DNA of 64,000 nt from Niabella aurantiaca DSM 17617 (GCF_000374125.1 NZ_KB893625.1:592945-656944); one strand, 5' to 3'; numbered from the stretch's first letter, positions 43,780 to 52,842 are shown. The notes: a model not told the origin generated them from the letters alone. Translations and numbers: made by a program.

Positions 43780-45260
43780 TGAATACGTATATTTTATCCA
43801 TAGACCAGGGAACCAGCGGTACCAAATGCATTCTTTTTAATAAAGAGGGGGCGGCCACCTGTACGGCTTTTGAACCCTTGAGGACCCATTACCTCGAATC
43901 CGGTTTTGTAGAGCAGCAACCCGAAGAGATATACCGGAATGTTTTGGCCGCAGTTCGCAATTGTATGCAGCTTTTTACAGCAGGCGGCGGCGATATCCAC
44001 GAAATTAAAACCTGCGGTATATCCAATCAGCGTGAGACCTTTGTACTATGGGATGCCGGAGGGAACCCGCTGCACGATGCCGTCGTATGGCAATGCAAAC
44101 GGTCGGTTGATATTTGTACCCGGTTGCAGGCGGCTGACCTCCGGGAAATGATAAAAGGGAAAACCGGACTCTTGCCGGATCCTTATTTTTCGGGTACTAA
44201 AGTGGCCTGGCTGTACGAGGAAGATCCTTTAATCAAAATGAAGATCGATGCCGGCGCAGCTTATTTTGGAACAATAGATACCTGGTTGTTGTATAAGCTG
44301 ACCAAAGGAGAAAAATATTATACCGACTATACCAATGCTTCGCGCACGCTTTTCTTTAACCTGCACACGCTTGAGTGGGATGCAGATTTGCTGCAGTTAT
44401 TTGGATTGTCAAAGCTGCATCTGCCCCGGATCAAAGCCTCTTCCGGCGATTTTGGGATGACCGATTTTGACGGGATTCTTTCTGACCCCATCCCTGTTAA
44501 CAGTCTTATTGGTGACTCTCATTCTGCGGCGTTTGGAGAAGGCTGTTTTGACAAAGGGACTGCGAAGGCTACCTTAGGTACGGGCTGTTCAATTCTCGTA
44601 AATACGGGGAACGCCGTGTCGGTTAACGACGATGGGATCATTGATACCATTTGCTGGAGTACCGAAAAAGAAATATGTTTTGCCAAGGAGGGCATTATTG
44701 TTTCCTGCGGCTCGATGGTTGAATGGCTGAAGCATCTTGGGTTGTTTGCCAATAGCGCGGAAACCGATTTGATGGCCCGGTCCGTTCCGGATAATAACGG
44801 TGTGTTTTTAGTTCCGGCTTTTAGCGGGATGGGCGCCCCTTACTGGGATATGAAACGCAAAGCCGAGTTTACAGGGCTGACTTTTAGTTGTACCAAAGAA
44901 CATCTTGTCCGGGCCACGCTTGAAACCATTTGTTTCCAGATAAAAGAAGTGATTGATTTTATAGAGCAAACAGGACAAATCAGGATCCGTTCATTATCGG
45001 TGAACGGCGGTATTACCGGTAACGGATTCGTGATGGACTTTTTGGCTACGTTATTGGCCCGGCCGCTTTTATCTGGCCGCAATAATGCTTCGGGGTTGGG
45101 TACCGCCCTGCTTGCAGGTTTAAAGGTTGGTCTTTATACAGATATGGATGATATCGGGGATTGCCTCCATACAAAGGAAATGAAGCAAGCTTCTTCAGCA
45201 GCCACCTATCATAATGATGCGTATTGTTTCTGGAGATCAATAATGGCGTTGAAGCGTTAA
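43779..45260 (+). CDS. FGGY-family kinase, glycerol-kinase-like
   Basis: The 493-aa cytoplasmic kinase has strong GlpK-type motifs: IDQGTSGTKC, GISNQRETFVLWD, AVVWQCKRS, DPYFSGTKVAWL, GTIDTWLLYKL, TDYTNASRTLFFN, GTGCSILVNTG and VPAFSGMGAPYWD. GlpK-like members also include ketose kinases, and the operon (aldose isomerase upstream, transketolase) argues for phosphorylation of a ketose, not glycerol. No glycerol facilitator or glycerol-3-phosphate dehydrogenase is nearby. This makes a complete route: import, isomerise, phosphorylate, split by transketolase. Confidence 0.9.
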   Translation: MNTYILSIDQGTSGTKCILFNKEGAATCTAFEPLRTHYLESGFVEQQPEEIYRNVLAAVRNCMQLFTAGGGDIHEIKTCGISNQRETFVLWDAGGNPLHDAVVWQCKRSVDICTRLQAADLREMIKGKTGLLPDPYFSGTKVAWLYEEDPLIKMKIDAGAAYFGTIDTWLLYKLTKGEKYYTDYTNASRTLFFNLHTLEWDADLLQLFGLSKLHLPRIKASSGDFGMTDFDGILSDPIPVNSLIGDSHSAAFGEGCFDKGTAKATLGTGCSILVNTGNAVSVNDDGIIDTICWSTEKEICFAKEGIIVSCGSMVEWLKHLGLFANSAETDLMARSVPDNNGVFLVPAFSGMGAPYWDMKRKAEFTGLTFSCTKEHLVRATLETICFQIKEVIDFIEQTGQIRIRSLSVNGGITGNGFVMDFLATLLARPLLSGRNNASGLGTALLAGLKVGLYTDMDDIGDCLHTKEMKQASSAATYHNDAYCFWRSIMALKR

Positions 45261-45297
45261 AAAAAACTTTCCAATAGCATCCGGTAATTGAAATGGA

Positions 45298-46755
45298 ATG
45301 TTGTCAGGAATGAATAGTAGAATAAAAAATATTTTACCCGGCTTGAGAATTGCAGTGCTTTTCATTTTGCTGGGGACCGCTTTTCCCGCCCGGGCGCAGA
45401 CAAAAAATCGTGTTGTTGTTCTTACGGACATCGGTGGAGATCCTGATGATCAGATGTCGATGGTCCGGTTAATGACATACGCGAATCAGTTGGAGATAGA
45501 GGGTTTAATAGCCACCACCAGTGACGGCCAGCACCGGGTGCAGCCGGAATATATAAAAAAGATTGTTGAGGCGTATGGCGCTGTGCGGGACAACCTGAGC
45601 ATCCACGAGCCGGGTTATCCAACGCAGCAATATTTGGAGGAACATATAAGCGTTGGTTTCGCCCTGGACGGGATGAAGGGAGTGGGAAAAGGGATGGACT
45701 CCCCCGGCTCGGAACTATTAATTAAAGCAGTTGATAAAAAAGATGACAGGCCCTTATGGGTTTCGATATGGGGAGGGCCGAATGTTTTAGCCCAGGCGCT
45801 TTGGAAAGTAAGATCCACAAGAGGAAAAGAAGCGTTAACCCGTTTTGTAAGCAGGCTTCGTGTTTATGCGATCTCTGACCAGGACGATAGCGGGCCCTGG
45901 ATACGAAAAGAATTTCCGGAACTGTTCTACATTGTTACACCGGGCATTAATGCGGGAGGAGGGTTTCATCATGCAACCTGGATCGGTATTGGAGGCGATA
46001 AGTTCCACGGGCGTTTTGGCGGTGCCGATTTTTCGGTAGTTACCAATGAGTGGCTGGATAAAAATATTCGGATAAAAGGCCCGTTGGGAGCGGTTTACCC
46101 GCATTGGAAATTTATGATGGAGGGCGACACACCTTCTTTTCTTAATTTACTGCAAAATGGGTTGAGTGATGCCGGGCATCCTGATTGGGGTGGATGGGGC
46201 GGAAGGTATGAACTATATATGCCGAAAAGGGAAAAATGGTTTTTAGGGTCCGAAACACGGCCAATATGGACAAATGCGCAGGACGAAGTATTCGGCATGG
46301 ATGGTCAATGGCATACAACAGATCAGGCTTCAATATGGAGATGGAGAGATGCCTTTCAAAATGATTTTGCGGCCAGGATGGATTGGACGGTCAAATCTTA
46401 TAAGGAAGCCAACCATCCTCCCGTACCTGAATTTGTGCATGGAGATAGAATGACCGCAAAGCAGGGCGACACTGTGCGGCTGGATGCTTCAGGATCTGCG
46501 GATCTGGATGGAGATGCTCTTTCTTATGAATGGTTCTGTTATGCTGAGGCTGGAACCAGGGGTATTTCGAATGCCGCGACCGGTATTAAGCAGGGGATTA
46601 AAAATTTTGATCAACCCAAAGCTTTTTTTGTGATCAGCAGAAATCGTGTGATGCCCCCGGGTACAGGTACGTTACATATTATACTGGCTGTAACGGATCA
46701 CGGAGTGCCCAGGCTGACAAGGTATAAACGCCTGATCGTAGATGTTGTAGAGTAG
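45298..46755 (+). CDS. Secreted Sde182-type nucleoside-hydrolase-like protein (DUF1593)
   Basis: The 485-aa protein has a signal peptide ending at FPARAQ; starts at ATG 45298 or 45310 are both possible. The nucleoside-hydrolase-like domain shows the calcium-binding Asp cluster VVVLTDIGGDPDDQMSMVRLM. WVSIWGGPNVLAQAL and the NAGGGFHHATW segment follow. The C-terminal ~110 residues form an Ig/PKD-like domain, with VRLDASGSADLDGDALSYEW. Relatives are known as cellulose-binding Sde182-type proteins in plant-polysaccharide degraders. It probably acts outside the cytoplasm on a glycoside of the sugar imported by the preceding operon. A truncated relative lies at 48051. Confidence 0.87.
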   Translation: MLSGMNSRIKNILPGLRIAVLFILLGTAFPARAQTKNRVVVLTDIGGDPDDQMSMVRLMTYANQLEIEGLIATTSDGQHRVQPEYIKKIVEAYGAVRDNLSIHEPGYPTQQYLEEHISVGFALDGMKGVGKGMDSPGSELLIKAVDKKDDRPLWVSIWGGPNVLAQALWKVRSTRGKEALTRFVSRLRVYAISDQDDSGPWIRKEFPELFYIVTPGINAGGGFHHATWIGIGGDKFHGRFGGADFSVVTNEWLDKNIRIKGPLGAVYPHWKFMMEGDTPSFLNLLQNGLSDAGHPDWGGWGGRYELYMPKREKWFLGSETRPIWTNAQDEVFGMDGQWHTTDQASIWRWRDAFQNDFAARMDWTVKSYKEANHPPVPEFVHGDRMTAKQGDTVRLDASGSADLDGDALSYEWFCYAEAGTRGISNAATGIKQGIKNFDQPKAFFVISRNRVMPPGTGTLHIILAVTDHGVPRLTRYKRLIVDVVE

Positions 46756-46886
46756 CTTATGGTACGTTTTATTTCGATCTTCCAATATGCTCCGATGCAA
46801 TGTTCCCGGTGAGTACGCGAAATATATCTGTGATCCGGGATTTATGGAGCAGTACCTAATTTTTTAATGTCTAAAATATAAAATGG

Positions 46887-47993
46887 ATGCCTGTAAAGAA
46901 TATTGTTATTTTATGTGTAACGGCGCTTATTGTTTGTCGGGGCCTGAACGCCCAAAATTCCAGGTATGAACCGGAAAAGAACTATTTGCGTAGTAATTGG
47001 AAACAATTGGCTTCGGGTGCGCCGGCTGAATGGTTTGCTTCAGAAGATGCCAGATCGGTTGCAGAAAAACTAATCCGTACACAAAAAACGATTGGGGGTT
47101 GGGGAAAAAACATCAATTATAACCGGTTAAATGCGTCTGAAGTTCAGGATCTTGAGGATAGGAGGGACGCGATCGGCGCAACATTTGATAATGGTGCTAC
47201 CATCACTGAACTTAAATTCCTGGCGAGAGTTTATGAACGGTGTAAAGATGACCGGTACAAAAAGGCCATGGAGAACGGGATCCGGTATATTTTGACTGCT
47301 CAGTATAAATCAGGAGGCTGGCCCCAGTTTTTTCCTGCACGAAAAGGCGTTTCCTATTCGAGTCATGTGACCTACAACGACAACGCGATGGTCAATATCC
47401 TTGGGTTCTTAAAAAGTATCGATAACAATGAAAGGCCTTATTCCGCACTGGATTTGCCGCAGGATACAAGGCTGAAGATCAGGAATGCCATCGATAAAGG
47501 GATTGAATGTATTCTTAAATCTCAAATTATTGTAGCAGGGAAACCAACAGTTTGGTGTGCACAGCATGATGAAGTAACACTGTTGCCGGCTAATGCGCGT
47601 GCATACGAATTGGCATCCTTCAGCGGTTCCGAATCGGCCGGAATTACATTGTTCCTGATGAGCATTGCCGATCCTTCAAAGGGTGTTTCTAAAGCGGTTG
47701 AGGGAGCGGTTCGTTGGTTCTGCGATCATGAGATCCGGAATAGGAGGCTCAAAAATATGGTTACGGATGCCGGGGAAAAAGATATAATTGTAATAAGGGA
47801 TTCAACTGCAGCGCCGTTGTGGGCCCGTTTTTATGATCTTGAAACCGGCAGGCCATTTTTTTGTGGCCGGGATGGTGTCAAAAAAGGAAGTATTGCCGAA
47901 ATCGAATATGAGCGGCGGGTTGGGTACAGCTGGTATTCCGGTGCCCCGTCAAAGGTCCTTGAAAAATACGCAGCCTGGAAAGCCCGGAGGTAG
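46887..47993 (+). CDS. pelA: Secreted PL10 pectate lyase (PelA-type)
   Basis: The 368-aa protein has a signal peptide (IVILCVTALIVCRGLNAQ). PL10 landmarks are all present: IGGWGKNI, ATFDNGATITELKFLARV, GGWPQFFP, HVTYNDNAMVNIL, WCAQHDEVTLLPANARAYELASFSGSESAG, PLWARFYDLETGRPFFCGRDG and GYSWYSGAP. PL10 enzymes cleave de-esterified pectin by beta-elimination. It places the neighbouring sugar operon in a plant cell-wall context. No SusC/SusD pair stands next to it. The start is ATG 46887. Confidence 0.93.
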   Translation: MPVKNIVILCVTALIVCRGLNAQNSRYEPEKNYLRSNWKQLASGAPAEWFASEDARSVAEKLIRTQKTIGGWGKNINYNRLNASEVQDLEDRRDAIGATFDNGATITELKFLARVYERCKDDRYKKAMENGIRYILTAQYKSGGWPQFFPARKGVSYSSHVTYNDNAMVNILGFLKSIDNNERPYSALDLPQDTRLKIRNAIDKGIECILKSQIIVAGKPTVWCAQHDEVTLLPANARAYELASFSGSESAGITLFLMSIADPSKGVSKAVEGAVRWFCDHEIRNRRLKNMVTDAGEKDIIVIRDSTAAPLWARFYDLETGRPFFCGRDGVKKGSIAEIEYERRVGYSWYSGAPSKVLEKYAAWKARR

Positions 47994-48050
47994 ACGCTCA
48001 ACCAATGGATACGGTCGTTTTACCGGTTGTTATTTACAAAAGCAAATGAA

Positions 48051-48389
48051 ATGATATTGTTATTTCTAAATTATTTTAATTCCGGAGGGGTGAAGGTATT
48101 CCTGTCTCTTATCGTTATAATGCTTTCGTTGAATGTATATGGTCAGCAACCGGTTCCGTATAAACCAAGGGTTCTTATCAGTAGCGATATTGGTGGCACA
48201 GACCCGGATGATAATCAGTCGATGGCGCACCTTTTTATGTATAGCGACAGGTTTGACCTCGAAGGTCTTGTTTCTTCTCCTTCCTTTGGGGAAGGATCGA
48301 AGGAAGAAATTTATTTAGCGAAATTGACTGACCCCTCTGAATCGGGTGTGGAGACAAATCTTGTGGCAAAGAAATGTAAAAACAGCTAA
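48051..48389 (+). pseudogene. Truncated Sde182-type (DUF1593) gene
   Basis: The reading frame encodes a signal-like segment (VFLSLIVIMLSLNVYGQ). The start of an Sde182-type domain follows, LISSDIGGTDPDDNQSMAHLFMYSDRFDLEGLVSSP, with the Asp cluster typical of the family. After about residue 92 the sequence (KLTDPSESGVETNLVAKKCKNS) no longer fits and stops at 112 aa, against ~480 aa for the complete relative at 45298. The break at about 48322-48330 looks like a deletion or insertion junction between the sugar locus and the unrelated genes that follow on the opposite strand. Confidence 0.75.
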
Positions 48390-48537
48390 CTCATAATGCT
48401 ATGGATCACCAGTTATTTGAAAAATTTGAAGTTTGTGCAGGTATGATACAGCGGGTTTCTTCTATTGAGGCAAACAAAAATGATAAGAGAATTGTCTGCC
48501 AAGGCTTTTCCCGTTTTTTTGTTCTTCGGAGATTAAA

Positions 48538-48885
48538 TCAGGCTTGAACAATGCAAAAAGGATTTCCGTCCGGGTCAAGTAAAACGACATAATCCGCATC
48601 TTCCTCGTATTGCCAATTCTCAATTTTTGTTGCGCCCAACTTAATCAATCGTTCTACTTCTGTTTTTTGGTTTTCGGCTATTAGGTCAATATGATGTCTT
48701 TTAGGTTTATCGGAAACCGTTAATTTTAACGACAATTGAAGCCCCTGGCCATTTTTGGGCACCAATATTGCGAAGTCTACATCGGGTTCCCGTTTCAATT
48801 CATAGTTTAGCGCTTCACACCAAAAAATAATCGCAGCATCCAAGTTTTTAACACCCCATACAATGGAAAGAATTTTTAGGTCCAT
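48538..48885 (-). CDS. VOC-superfamily (glyoxalase/bleomycin-resistance-like) protein
   Basis: This 115-aa single-domain VOC protein has two beta-alpha-beta-beta-beta halves. Recognisable segments are ILSIVWGVKNLDAAIIFWCEALNYEL at the start, HHIDLIAENQKTEVERLIKLGATKIENW in the middle and VVLLDPDGNPFCIVQ at the end (typical D-P-D-G-N-x-F-C). Possible metal ligands are His in RHHIDL and residues in the C-terminal strand. Members include isomerases, dioxygenases and resistance proteins; the function is not assigned. It stands alone on the minus strand. Confidence 0.85.
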   Translation of the reverse strand: MDLKILSIVWGVKNLDAAIIFWCEALNYELKREPDVDFAILVPKNGQGLQLSLKLTVSDKPKRHHIDLIAENQKTEVERLIKLGATKIENWQYEEDADYVVLLDPDGNPFCIVQA

Positions 48886-49024
48886 ATGCTAATTTAATCA
48901 CATTCCCGTAATTCGGTATTGTCTAAATTTTTCATTCTGGGTCTATCTTTAGTTACAGGGGGCGGAAAAATAAGTTGCTTGTTCATTATATTGGGAGTGT
49001 CAACAATAATCGGGTTAAAGAGGT

Positions 49025-50140
49025 TTAATTAAAACTAACGGTTACGCCGGTTGAAAGACGTAAAAAATCATAATCTTTGAAATAGCCGCCATTGTTTGCA
49101 TTTTCGTTGACGAAGGCATGAAAGTAGCGTGCATCAAAACGTAAGCCGACACGGGGCGTAAACATATGAATGATGCCGAGGCCCCCGGTTAGCGTCGGGT
49201 CTGTCTGTTTCCTGAAGAATGCTGACACACCGGGTTGGTGTGGGATTCCTTTGAACTGATCATGAATAACACCGGCTCCGGCGGTCGCGTACAGGCACCA
49301 GGCACCGTACGTTGGATTGCCCAGGTAATAGCGTTGCACCATGCTTATGGAGTACAACGTGGCGCTTGTATTAAGATCCACCTGGGTTGGTACGAGGTCG
49401 GCAACGTCTTTATCGCGGAAAAAGTGCCGATGCTGCTCAATGTCGAATTCGCAACCCAGATGCTGCCATGGGAAGAAAGCGAGCGACATGCCCCATCCAA
49501 CGCGCCCGGGCTGAACGCTTCCAGCAACATTATTTGCCATGTATGGAGTGACAATGAAGCGTTTCATTTGAGGTAGCGAGATGGATTCGCTGCGCTGACG
49601 TAACTTTAGTTCGATCCCGCCACCGAGAAAAGTGCCGTCGAACTCCCCCAGGTTTTTCTTAACCTGCAAGTATGGAGACACCCATGGAAAATTAAATCGG
49701 ATGCCGGCGATCAGGTTCATACCAAGACGACTTCCCTGATCATCAATATTCAAATTCGTAGGGGGAGCTTTCAACTTGAAGGAACTCAAATTCACACCAG
49801 TTCCAAGATAGGGCTTGATGCGGGATGTAAATGGAAATTCATACAGCAGGTTAATCCCTAAGTGATAGAGGGTCTGGTTCTCCGCAAAGACGTATTGGAA
49901 GGTTGGCTGGATTGTTAGTGGACTACCTGACGATGTCAGCCGCAGGCTGAGGCCAACATATGCATTATTGTTTTTGCTGAGTGAGACGCCTGCTTGCGGG
50001 CCAACCTGTACGCCAATATCTGCAGCCTTAGCGTCTTCGATCTCTTGGTCTTCTGATCCTTGATTAAGCGCCTGCGTTTTTTGAGCATGGGCCAAATGGA
50101 TGACAAAGATGACCGGTAATAGTGTAAGTAGAAGTTTCAT
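49025..50140 (-). CDS. Outer-membrane beta-barrel protein
   Basis: The 371-aa protein has a signal peptide (MKLLLTLLPVIFVIHLAHAQ). Alternating hydrophobic strands and turns follow, ending in a strand that closes with TGVTVSFN, as in outer-membrane barrels. Segments such as VGPQAGVSLSKNNNAYVGLSLRL, ITPYLGTGVNLSSF-like strands and GLRFDARYFHAFV are typical of the OprF/PorT-like eight-to-ten-strand group. A central region (about 190-300) begins a second barrel-like block, so the protein may carry two related halves. There is no functional clue from neighbours. Confidence 0.75.
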   Translation of the reverse strand: MKLLLTLLPVIFVIHLAHAQKTQALNQGSEDQEIEDAKAADIGVQVGPQAGVSLSKNNNAYVGLSLRLTSSGSPLTIQPTFQYVFAENQTLYHLGINLLYEFPFTSRIKPYLGTGVNLSSFKLKAPPTNLNIDDQGSRLGMNLIAGIRFNFPWVSPYLQVKKNLGEFDGTFLGGGIELKLRQRSESISLPQMKRFIVTPYMANNVAGSVQPGRVGWGMSLAFFPWQHLGCEFDIEQHRHFFRDKDVADLVPTQVDLNTSATLYSISMVQRYYLGNPTYGAWCLYATAGAGVIHDQFKGIPHQPGVSAFFRKQTDPTLTGGLGIIHMFTPRVGLRFDARYFHAFVNENANNGGYFKDYDFLRLSTGVTVSFN

Positions 50141-50291
50141 ACTTGAAACATTTTTGTTTTAATCTACTTTGGAAAGGTGGTTACGATATTGTATCCGCCA
50201 TTTTAGTGCTTTGTAGTCTGTCAGATAGCAACTGACCGTTAAACCTCATTACGGGCTGGGATTCTTCATTTTTTTTTGTTAAGCCTGAAAA

Positions 50292-50702
50292 TTATTGTGC
50301 ACTACTGTTTTGTTTATTGGGATTGTTTGAATATCTATGTAATCCAAAATAATACAGCAGAGAGACTATTAAAATTCTTAAAACAATGTTGGCAATTATT
50401 TTTGGACTGATCCCCTGGGTTGCTCCAAATGCTTCCAATAAGCCTGTGGCAGTGTGGAAAATGATGAATGAAATAACAATGATCCGCAATGCCTTTGCAT
50501 CGGTAATCTTGCGGCTCTGAAACGATAGATAGGCGATTGCTAACTCTGCTGCCCCCAGGAAATAGCACAACAAAAATTGATCCTGCCCCATCTTAATGTC
50601 AACCGCACCTGGAATGGCAGCAGGGGCTGCGATAAGCACTACGGCAGCTGCAAAAGTTACAAGAGCATGGACAATGAATAATATTCTAAGGGTACTGTTC
50701 AT
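50292..50702 (-). CDS. Small four-helix membrane protein, function unknown
   Basis: The 136-aa hydrophobic protein has four predicted transmembrane helices (about 5-27, 44-62, 71-92 and 104-124). No catalytic motif is recognised. Its start overlaps the stop of the HXXEE gene at 50699 by 4 bp (upstream on this strand). It is therefore translated with that gene and is probably part of the same small membrane-protein operon. Confidence 0.7.
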   Translation of the reverse strand: MNSTLRILFIVHALVTFAAAVVLIAAPAAIPGAVDIKMGQDQFLLCYFLGAAELAIAYLSFQSRKITDAKALRIIVISFIIFHTATGLLEAFGATQGISPKIIANIVLRILIVSLLYYFGLHRYSNNPNKQNSSAQ

Positions 50703-51352
50703 TGAGCAATTAGGTTTTGATTAATTTTATGTTCTCTCTGTATTATATAGACGCAATAAATCGCCGGAACAAGTGTCAATAGCCAGGTGTACATTCCTGG
50801 AAAATAATAATGCCCTGTAGTAGGGAAATAGTAATTGGGCATATTCTTAACTAAAGTGCCACCAATATTTTGAGAAATGGCATTGGCATTTTCTGCCTGG
50901 ATTTGCGGTTGGATGAATGGAAAAATAAAAAGTAACATTTCTGCAAATCGTGTCATCACAAACAGGATAGCGATGAACCCGGCAATGGGGTGTTTATACA
51001 ACAGTCCCATAGTTACCAAAAATAATGCCCCTGATAAAATAACGATAACAATAAAGAAGGTAGATTCTGTCCATGCAAAATTGAAAATACGACTAATCGC
51101 CTGAGAATAGTTTCCTAAATATTCCTCAATCAAATGAAACTCAAATCCTGCTACAGTAGCTAAGAACGGAGGTAGGATCATTGAAGGCTCAATGGCGTTT
51201 TTTAGGTAAGTTGCATGCCAAAACCAATAAGCGAATATTCCGGGAATGCCAATAATTAATAATGGGGCAATGCCTATTGAAATATAGGAATAGGTAATTC
51301 CCGAGATCAAAATCACAAAAACCAGTATGGCAATTTTGGGTTTACTTTTCAT
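50699..51352 (-). CDS. HXXEE-domain membrane protein (copy 1)
   Basis: The 217-aa protein has about six transmembrane segments. The HXXEE motif is His73-Leu-Ile-Glu76-Glu77 in EFHLIEEYLG. The C-terminal HYYFPGMYTWLLTLVPAIY is shared with its neighbour (YYSPGMYTAILPVASSWY). The function of HXXEE proteins is unknown; the His/Glu cluster inside the membrane may bind a metal. It is part of a minus-strand run with a second HXXEE protein upstream and a small membrane protein downstream. Confidence 0.82.
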   Translation of the reverse strand: MKSKPKIAILVFVILISGITYSYISIGIAPLLIIGIPGIFAYWFWHATYLKNAIEPSMILPPFLATVAGFEFHLIEEYLGNYSQAISRIFNFAWTESTFFIVIVILSGALFLVTMGLLYKHPIAGFIAILFVMTRFAEMLLFIFPFIQPQIQAENANAISQNIGGTLVKNMPNYYFPTTGHYYFPGMYTWLLTLVPAIYCVYIIQREHKINQNLIAQ

Positions 51353-51415
51353 AAATAATATTAGGGAGTTGGTTTTATTTTACCGAAAATTGTAAAAGGC
51401 ATTATTAAAGAATGG

Positions 51416-51988
51416 TTAGTTGTTTATTGACGGATCTTGTTGCATCACTTTTATTTCTTTGCGAATGATATAGAACGTGTACCAGCTGGAAGCAACAGGA
51501 AGAATGGCAGTGTACATTCCCGGTGAATAGTAAGGGCCGGTTTCCATCAACGGAGAAATGAAATGTGAAAGTTCGGCTATCATCATGCCGAATAAAAAAG
51601 TGCTGCAAAGAAAATAACCAAAAGCGAATCGTTTCAGAACCAGTGCTGCACCCAATAACCAAACAATTGGCGCTGTAAATGCAGCAATAATTAAGAAATT
51701 ATTTTGGGAAACTTCTAGGCCTGACATTTTAGAGAGCGTTGTCTCCACATGTATAGCATACTCTTCATATGCATGTATGATGAAAAAGATGATCGTAACG
51801 AGATAGGGAAGAATAAATTTATACGGATTGACAGGATTTTTGAAAGTAGTAAGCAGCCAGAAAATAAGCCCACCTATAAAACAAACAGAAAATAATATTC
51901 CTGCAAATCCAACAAAGTAATAACCTGTGCAAGCTATTAAAAGTATAAAAACCAATACATACCCGAAAGAAGTCCATCTGCTTTGCAT
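51416..51988 (-). CDS. HXXEE-domain membrane protein (copy 2)
   Basis: The 190-aa paralogue of the preceding protein has the motif His72-Ala-Tyr-Glu75-Glu76 in IIHAYEEYAIH and the same PGMYT C-terminal feature. About five or six membrane segments are predicted. The two copies lie head-to-tail with 63 bp between them and are clearly related but not closely identical, so the duplication is old or they came in together. A Crp/Fnr-type regulator lies directly upstream on the same strand. Confidence 0.8.
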   Translation of the reverse strand: MQSRWTSFGYVLVFILLIACTGYYFVGFAGILFSVCFIGGLIFWLLTTFKNPVNPYKFILPYLVTIIFFIIHAYEEYAIHVETTLSKMSGLEVSQNNFLIIAAFTAPIVWLLGAALVLKRFAFGYFLCSTFLFGMMIAELSHFISPLMETGPYYSPGMYTAILPVASSWYTFYIIRKEIKVMQQDPSINN

Positions 51989-52053
51989 ACTGCAATATTA
52001 TTGGACAAAGAAAAATCAAATAAACAGCAATTCTTTTGACATTTGGTAAAAAA

Positions 52054-52626
52054 TCATTTTCGGGCCCTGATTCGGCTTAATGATTCTTGTGTGATACCCA
52101 GGTAGCTCGCCAGGTCGCCCAGACTGATGCGTTGAAGTAAAGCACTATTGTTTTTCAGAAAATTTTCATACCGTTCAGCCGCATCGCAGGACATCAGTTC
52201 GCTAAACCTTTTTATCATATTAGTATTGACCGTTGCAAACATACTTTTGTAAACTCCCGCTACAGCTGGATGAGAGGCAATCAATCTGTCCAACTCGGTT
52301 TTATTTAAAAAGAATACCTCCGTATTTTCGATAGCCTTGGCAAACTGGGCCGCATTTTTGTGATTCAGGAAACTCTCTAATGAAGTAAAATAAGTGTTTT
52401 CCGCAAAAAACCGAAAAATGACTTCCTTCCCATTTTCATTGATGAAATAAAATTTCACCAGTCCTTTTTTAATGAAGTAAAGGTTTTTACAAACGCTTCG
52501 ATCATTAAAGATCAAATCGCCTTTGTTAAATTGTTGAGGTTTCAAAAGGCATGCAAACGCTTCAATTGAGGCATGAGCAAGGTCAAGGTCAAAATATTTC
52601 TTGACAAAAGATTTAATTTCTTCCAT
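52054..52626 (-). CDS. Crp/Fnr-family transcriptional regulator
   Basis: The 190-aa protein has an N-terminal cyclic-nucleotide-binding-type jelly roll, with FNKGDLIFNDRSVCKNLYFIKKGLVKFYFINENGKEVIFRFF. The C-terminal winged helix has ISLGDLASYLGITQESLSRIRAR as recognition region. No FNR-type cysteine cluster is present and the cAMP-contact residues are not conserved; such short Bacteroidota members usually sense something else. It stands 66 bp upstream of the HXXEE genes in the same direction and may control them. Confidence 0.92.
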   Translation of the reverse strand: MEEIKSFVKKYFDLDLAHASIEAFACLLKPQQFNKGDLIFNDRSVCKNLYFIKKGLVKFYFINENGKEVIFRFFAENTYFTSLESFLNHKNAAQFAKAIENTEVFFLNKTELDRLIASHPAVAGVYKSMFATVNTNMIKRFSELMSCDAAERYENFLKNNSALLQRISLGDLASYLGITQESLSRIRARK

Positions 52627-52813
52627 AGAACGATAACAGTTTTAAATTACCACTTTCTCTCAACTTTCAAAACGGAAAGACAATTCAAATCAATACCGGT
52701 TCAAATGATTCTCGTAACAGCCTGATCTTTTATGATTTTGAAAGTCACTGGCCCGAAGAGTTATTAAATTCAGATTTTGTCGAATTGTTCTGTCGTTTGT
52801 TAGTGTTTTCAGC

Positions 52814-52838
52814 CCTGCCAATACGATGTTATGGCAGG
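52814..52838. repeat. Hairpin at the 3' end of the alkylation-repair-like gene
   Basis: CCTGCC (52814-52819) pairs with GGCAGG (52833-52838) around a 13-nt loop, 5 bp beyond the stop of the minus-strand gene. It lacks a T-run, so it is not a classical terminator. A similar element lies at the gene's other end. Confidence 0.4.
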
Positions 52839-52842
52839 CATT

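Noticed and set aside
36228-45260. Sulfoquinovose sulfo-transketolase pathway
   Set aside because: A split transketolase and isomerase fit, but an FGGY kinase should not be needed there, and no sulfonate exporter or sulfolactaldehyde enzyme is nearby.
48401-48547. A 48-codon ORF (MDHQLFEKFEVCAG...) between the truncated Sde182-type gene and the VOC gene
   Set aside because: It overlaps the 3' end of the VOC gene and shows no recognisable family; may be a fragment or chance.
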